A stretch of 64,000 bases of DNA from Myxococcus xanthus (GTDB lineage Bacteria; Myxococcota; Myxococcia; Myxococcales; Myxococcaceae): the NCBI RefSeq assembly GCF_013116825.1, contig NZ_JABFNS010000011.1, forward strand, positions 1-64,000, read 5' to 3'. The notes under the pieces are model-generated. The model worked only from the letters and a program-made list of their open reading frames with translations. It was not told where the DNA came from and made no database searches. The translations under genes and the position numbers were made by a program. This document shows, piece by piece, positions 59,767-64,000 of this stretch (the first letter of the stretch is position 1; the number at the start of each line of letters is the position of its first letter).

Positions 59767-62700
59767 TCAGCTCTCCACCTCGGTCGCGTCCAGCAGCGCG
59801 TCCAGTTCCTCGTCCGACAATTGGTCCAACGCGGCCGGGTCCAGCGACTTCGACGCCGGTGCGATGGCGTCATCCGCGAGCTGCTTCATCGAACCCGCCA
59901 TCCGGGACACCACTTCCGCCATGCCAGCGAGCGTGGGCGACTCGAACACCGCCGGCAGCGGCAGCTCCACGCCCAACGCTTCACGCACGCGCGCCACAAT
60001 CCGCGCGGCCATCCCCGCGTGTCCGCCCAAGGCGAAGAAGTCGTCCCGAGCGCCAACTCGCGGCCGGCCGAGCAGCTCCGTCCAGATCCCCGCCAGCGCC
60101 AGCTCCTCCGGCGTGGAGGGGGCGACGTACTCCGCGGCGTGCCCCATGGAGCCCACTTGCGCCTTGGCAATGGCCTGAAGCCGCTCGGCGTCTCCCGGCA
60201 ACGTCACGTCGGCGAGCCGCTCCACGCCTGAGGCCAGTGCCTCCAGCAGGATGCGCCAGTGCGCCAGCAACTCGGCCACCACGTCCGAGCCATGCAGCTC
60301 GGGAGCGTAGGCCAGGCTCAAGCGCAGCCTGTCACCGGGAACCACATAGGCAATGAGCGGGTGGTTGCCCTGCTCACGGCTCTCCACGTCCCCCACCTCC
60401 AGCCCCGGCACGCCCTGTCCCAGCGAAGTGTCGAGCGGATAGTTTTCGAAGATGAGCAGGCTCTCGAAGAGCGGCAGGCCCCGAGGCATGTCGCTCCAGC
60501 CCTTCACCTGGACCAGCGGACTGTGCTCGTACTTCCGCATCTCCAGCTGCCGTGCCTGGAGCTTCTGCAGCCAGGGCACCACCAGCGCGTTGGAGGACAG
60601 CTCCACGCGGATGGGCAGCGAGTTGATGAACAGGCCCACCATGGACTCGGCGTCCGGCAGGTCCACGGGACGTCCGGAGACCGTGGCTCCGAAGACGACG
60701 TCCTCCTGGCCCGCATGGCGCCCGAGGAGCAGCGCCCACGCGCCCTGCGTCAGCGTGTTGAGCGTCACCGCGTTGCGCCGTGCGAAGGCCTGAAGCGCGG
60801 CCGTGGCTTCTTGCGACAGCCACAGAACCTCCTCACCCGTGACGGCGGCCTCCATCCCGGGCGCGGCGGTCCGGGCGCCGGGGAGCGGCGTGGGTGTGGT
60901 GAAGCCCGCGAGTTCCTCGCGCCAGAACGCCTCGGCGCGAGACAAGTCCTGCCGCTGCAACCAGGCCATGTAGTCGCGCCAGGCCGCGGGACGAGGCAAC
61001 GCAGCGTCGCGCCCCTGCGCCAGCGCCGCGTAGCAGGCGAAGACCTCCCGCAACATCACGCCCACGCCCCACCCGTCCATCACCAGATGGTGGTGGCTCC
61101 AGAGGAAGCGGTACTCCTGCTCGGCCAGGCGGACCACCGCCATCCGGGCCAGAGGCGCGGGCGCCAGGTCGAAGCCACGGGCACGGTCCTCACGCACCAG
61201 CAACTCGAGCCGGGCGCGCTGCTCCTCGGCGGGAACACCGCGCAGGTCGTGCTCCGTCCAGGGCAGCTCCGCCTTGGCATGGACCACCTGGAGCGGCTCC
61301 GGCAGTCCCTCGTGGATGAAGGACGTTCGCAGGACCGCGTTACGAGCGATGACCACCGCCCACGCCCGTCGCAGCGCGGCGACATCCACGTTCCCGCGTG
61401 ACGTCCACGCCAACTGCTCATGGAAGACACCCGAGCCTTGGGGCGCAAGCGCGACATGGAACAGCATGCCCTGCTGAAGCGACGTGAGCGGGTACAGGTC
61501 CTCCACGGCCGGGAACTGGCGCAGCAAGCGGTCCAGGGAGGAGGACGAGAGGCGCGCGAGCGGGAAGTCCCCAGGCGAACGGCGCGCAGCATCCGGCGTA
61601 CTCCGGCCCTCCATCAGCTCGCGCAGCGATGACAGGAAGTCGTCTGCAACGGCTTCGATGGTCGCCCGCTGGTGGACGCGCGTGCTGTAGGCCCAGGCCA
61701 CCTTCAGCCGGCCCTCGGACACCACGGCATTCACCTCGAGACGGTGCGGACGACGGCCTCCCACGCCATGCCATGCGCCGCTCGGCTCCTCCGTGAGGGC
61801 GAAGCGCTCCGCCCCCCGAGCCGCCGAGTCGAGCTGCCCCAGGTAGTTGAACCCCACCTCCGCGCGCGGCGCTGCGCGCAACGTCTGGGCCGTGTCTTCG
61901 CGCAGGTAGCGCAGCAAGCCGTAGCCCATGCCATTCACCGGCAACCGCCGCCGCGCATCCCGCAACGTCCGGAGCGCATCTCCTGGACTGCCCGCCTCTG
62001 GCAACTCCACCTCCAGCGGGAAGGTGCTGGTGAACCAGCCCACGGTGCGAGACAGGTCCACGCCACCGAAGAGGGCCTCGCGCCCGTGGCCCTCCAGCTC
62101 CAGCCGCACGTTGCGGCTCCCCGTCCAGCGAGACACCGCGCGTGCCACCGCCGTGAGCAGCACCTCATCCACGCGCGCCCGGTACGCCAGGGGCACTTCG
62201 CCCACCAACGCCTTCGTTTCGTCCACGCCCAGCGTCACCGTCACCAGCGCTTCCGAGCCCGCCGTGTCGTCGCCTCCTCGCAGGTCCACAGGGAGCGAGG
62301 GGACGTCACGCGAGGCCTTCCAGAGCGGCAGCTCGCGCGCCACCTCGTCTGTCCGGGCATGTGACAACAGCCGCTCCGCCCACGCCTTGAAGGACGTCGT
62401 CTTCGGCGGCAGCGACACCGGAGCGCCTCGCTCCAACTGCGAGTACGCGGTCTCCAGGTCCTCCAGCAACGGACGGAGCGATACACCATCCACCGCCAGG
62501 TGGTGCACCACCAGCAGCAGCCGGGACGTCCGGCCCGCGCCCCGCTCGAACAAGGCCGCGCGCAGCAGCAGCCCCTCGCCCAGGTCCAGGCTCTGATGGA
62601 CCTCCGCGCCCACGGACTCCAATGCGGCGCCCTGCTCCGCCTCCTGTACGGAAGACAGGTCCACGCGCCTCACGGGCACTCGCTCGGGCACGCCCGCAAG

Positions 62701-64000
62701 GGCCTGACGCCAGCCTTCCGGCGCACGCGTGAAGCGCAGCCGGAGCGCATCATGGTGCGACACCAGCGCCCGCAACGCCTCCTCCAGCAGCGCGGCATCC
62801 ACCGGCCGGCGCACCTCCAGCACCGCGGCCAGGTTGTAGTGGTGCGGCTGAGGCAACGCCCACTCGTCGAAGAAGATGCGCTGCATGGGCGTCAGCGGCA
62901 CAGGCCCCTCCACCAACCCCTGCTCCGCCGTGCCTGCCTTCGCCGTCCCGGCGGCGGCCGCCAGTTCCACGAGCGTCTGCCGCTCGAAGAGCATGGCCGG
63001 CTCCAACTCCAGCCCCAGGGCCTTGGCCCGGGAGACAATCTGGATGCCCAGGATGGAGTCGCCGCCCAGCTCGAAGAAGTTGTCGTGCAGGCCCACGCGC
63101 TCCACGCCCAGGACCTGCGCCCAGAGCGCGGCCAACGCCTTCTCCGCTTCCGTGCGCGGCTCGGTGAACACCTTCGCGTTGCCTCCACGCGCTGCGTCCG
63201 GAGCCGGCAACGCTGCCCGGTCCACCTTTCCGCTGGGTGACAGCGGAAGCGCGTCCAGCGCGACGAAGGCAGCGGGCACCAGATGGTCGGGCAGCCGTTC
63301 CTTCATGAACGAGCGCAGTGCCGATGCGTCCAGTTCCGCGGCTTGCACGACGTACCCCACCAGCCTCCGCGCTCCCGGCGTGTCCTCACGCACGAGGGCC
63401 ACCGCGTCACGCACGTCAGGGTACTGGCGCAGCACCGCTTCCACTTCCCCTAGTTCGATGCGGAAGCCGCGCAGCTTCACCTGGAAGTCGGTGCGGCCCA
63501 GGTACTCCAAGCGACCGTCCGCGACGAAGCGGACCCGGTCGCCCGTGCGGTACAGCCGCGTCCCCGCCTCTCCCGAGAGTGCATCCGGGACGAAGCGCTC
63601 CGCCGTCAGCTCCGGCCGCCCCAGGTAGCCACGCGCCACACCCGGTCCGCCCAGGTACAACTCGCCCGGCACGCCCGGAGGCACGGGCTGCCCCCACCCG
63701 TCCAGCACATACGCGCGCATGTTCGCGACGGGACGGCCGATGTCCGGGCGATCCACGTCCAGCTCGGTGGAGAGCGTCGCGCAGACGGACGCCTCCGTGG
63801 GCCCGTAGCCGTTGAGCAGGCGCCGCCCCGGCTTCCATCGCCGCGCCAGCTCCGGCGAGCAGGCTTCTCCGGCGGAGATGACCGTCTCCAGCAAGGGAAG
63901 GCCCTCCGGCTCCAACTGAGACAGCGACGAAGGCGTGAGCGTCACCGTGGTGATGCCCCGCGACTCCAACAGCCTGTGCAGCGGCTCTCCCGGCAGCAGC
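59767..64000 (-). CDS. NRPS subunit upstream of the giant (5' partial): A-T-E-C-T
   Basis: The frame is open to the right edge, so the N-terminus is missing; 1,411 residues are visible. Domains in order: last part of an A domain ([41 protein letters not shown]); carrier FFELGGDSILGIQIV; epimerization (LTPMQRIFFDEW, HHLAVDGVSL, GMGYGLLRYL, VGFNYLGQLDS); condensation of the post-E type (DLYPLTSLQQGMLFH, HHHLVMDGWGVG); and a final carrier reading FFALGGHAGMAARIV, where Ala (codon 60016-60018) replaces the phosphopantetheine Ser. No A domain lies between the last C and this carrier. The visible specificity residues of the partial A domain (T-I-A-G-V-C at 278-331) resemble phenylalanine codes. The C-terminus (LSDEELDALLDATE) looks like an acidic docking helix. 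The next gene starts 3 nt after the TGA, in the same frame. Confidence 0.93.
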   Translation of the reverse strand, partial: LLPGEPLHRLLESRGITTVTLTPSSLSQLEPEGLPLLETVISAGEACSPELARRWKPGRRLLNGYGPTEASVCATLSTELDVDRPDIGRPVANMRAYVLDGWGQPVPPGVPGELYLGGPGVARGYLGRPELTAERFVPDALSGEAGTRLYRTGDRVRFVADGRLEYLGRTDFQVKLRGFRIELGEVEAVLRQYPDVRDAVALVREDTPGARRLVGYVVQAAELDASALRSFMKERLPDHLVPAAFVALDALPLSPSGKVDRAALPAPDAARGGNAKVFTEPRTEAEKALAALWAQVLGVERVGLHDNFFELGGDSILGIQIVSRAKALGLELEPAMLFERQTLVELAAAAGTAKAGTAEQGLVEGPVPLTPMQRIFFDEWALPQPHHYNLAAVLEVRRPVDAALLEEALRALVSHHDALRLRFTRAPEGWRQALAGVPERVPVRRVDLSSVQEAEQGAALESVGAEVHQSLDLGEGLLLRAALFERGAGRTSRLLLVVHHLAVDGVSLRPLLEDLETAYSQLERGAPVSLPPKTTSFKAWAERLLSHARTDEVARELPLWKASRDVPSLPVDLRGGDDTAGSEALVTVTLGVDETKALVGEVPLAYRARVDEVLLTAVARAVSRWTGSRNVRLELEGHGREALFGGVDLSRTVGWFTSTFPLEVELPEAGSPGDALRTLRDARRRLPVNGMGYGLLRYLREDTAQTLRAAPRAEVGFNYLGQLDSAARGAERFALTEEPSGAWHGVGGRRPHRLEVNAVVSEGRLKVAWAYSTRVHQRATIEAVADDFLSSLRELMEGRSTPDAARRSPGDFPLARLSSSSLDRLLRQFPAVEDLYPLTSLQQGMLFHVALAPQGSGVFHEQLAWTSRGNVDVAALRRAWAVVIARNAVLRTSFIHEGLPEPLQVVHAKAELPWTEHDLRGVPAEEQRARLELLVREDRARGFDLAPAPLARMAVVRLAEQEYRFLWSHHHLVMDGWGVGVMLREVFACYAALAQGRDAALPRPAAWRDYMAWLQRQDLSRAEAFWREELAGFTTPTPLPGARTAAPGMEAAVTGEEVLWLSQEATAALQAFARRNAVTLNTLTQGAWALLLGRHAGQEDVVFGATVSGRPVDLPDAESMVGLFINSLPIRVELSSNALVVPWLQKLQARQLEMRKYEHSPLVQVKGWSDMPRGLPLFESLLIFENYPLDTSLGQGVPGLEVGDVESREQGNHPLIAYVVPGDRLRLSLAYAPELHGSDVVAELLAHWRILLEALASGVERLADVTLPGDAERLQAIAKAQVGSMGHAAEYVAPSTPEELALAGIWTELLGRPRVGARDDFFALGGHAGMAARIVARVREALGVELPLPAVFESPTLAGMAEVVSRMAGSMKQLADDAIAPASKSLDPAALDQLSDEELDALLDATEVES
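59890..60130 (-). other. Carrier domain lacking the phosphopantetheine serine
   Basis: The sequence around the attachment site is DDFFALGGHAGMAARIV; all other carriers here read GGHSL or GGDSI. The Ala codon GCG (60016-60018) is one base from the Ser codon TCG. The domain is otherwise carrier-like (VAPSTPEELALAGIWTELLG before, LPLPAVFESPTLAGM after). Without the Ser it cannot be loaded. Confidence 0.85.
60200..61510 (-). other. Condensation domain after epimerization domain, no partner A domain
   Basis: It starts DLYPLTSLQQGMLFH, typical of C domains that accept a D-residue from an upstream E domain, and has an intact HHHLVMDGW. It runs into GDAERLQAIAKAQ and then, with no adenylation domain, directly into the Ser-less carrier. 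Confidence 0.85.
61600..62920 (-). other. Epimerization domain
   Basis: It is recognised by LTPMQRIFFDEW at the start, HHLAVDGVSLRPLLEDL, EGHGREALFGGVDLSRTVGW, GMGYGLLRYLRED and VGFNYLGQLDS. It follows a GGDSI-type carrier, as usual for E modules. It would convert the residue loaded by the partial A domain (aromatic-like code) to the D-form. Confidence 0.9.

Noticed and set aside
59761-59769. Frameshift or nonsense error splitting one NRPS gene
   Set aside because: Docking-like helices on both sides of the TGA and a ribosome site before the ATG argue for two true subunits, though the shared frame is noted as a finding.

Overview
The window is very GC-rich, with most codons ending in G or C, so nearly every real gene has long antisense shadow ORFs. 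Gene content points to a myxobacterium of the Myxococcaceae, most likely Myxococcus or a close relative: a complete myxochelin-type siderophore locus, orphan MacB/FtsX-like permeases, ELWxxDGT-repeat and Cys-rich lipoproteins, and a giant nonribosomal peptide synthetase (NRPS). The genus call is inference from gene content.

Layout. (1) 1-12.2 kb: the 3' part of a secreted DUF4082/deacetylase-like protein, a YdiJ-like FAD/Fe-S dehydrogenase, an enolase-superfamily (mandelate racemase type) enzyme on the minus strand, and two convergent MacB/FtsX-like permeases without an ATPase. (2) 12.4-26.4 kb: the myxochelin locus mxcC, mxcD-mxcE-mxcF-mxcG-aroA_A5-mxcK-mxcL (plus) and mxcB (minus, overlapping the end of mxcL by 4 bp). 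Three Fur-box-like sites lie upstream of mxcC, mxcD and mxcB. The aroA_A5 product (class II DAHP synthase) feeds chorismate. MxcD, MxcF and MxcC make 2,3-dihydroxybenzoate, MxcE activates it and loads it on the MxcF aryl carrier domain. MxcG activates lysine (specificity residues read D-A-E-D-I-G-T-V-V), condenses and releases reductively, and MxcL can transaminate the released aldehyde. MxcK is a probable exporter and MxcB a siderophore-interacting reductase. No TonB-dependent receptor is in the window. (3) 26.4-30.3 kb: an M19 dipeptidase-like lipoprotein with a Cys-rich tail (minus) and a seven-repeat ELWxxDGT lipoprotein (plus). (4) 30.3-64.0 kb: an NRPS system on the minus strand. A 9,818-residue protein holds nine C-A-T modules and a thioesterase. 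Upstream of it, separated by one in-frame TGA, is a synthetase entering from the right edge whose visible domains are A(partial)-T-E-C-T.

The most unusual part of the window is the junction between the two NRPS proteins. The upstream protein ends in a C-T unit that lacks an A domain, and its T domain has Ala (GCG) where the phosphopantetheine Ser should be. The first C domain of the giant protein has an altered active-site motif (HHLISDH instead of HHxxxDG). In the giant, five of nine A(-T) segments (modules 2, 4, 6, 7, 8) are nearly identical and share one specificity code (D-A-L-W-L-G-G-T-F, valine-like), interleaved with distinct segments in modules 1, 3, 5 (Asp-like) and 9 (Ala-like). This looks like repeated A-T block duplication or gene conversion. 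I do not recognise the product.
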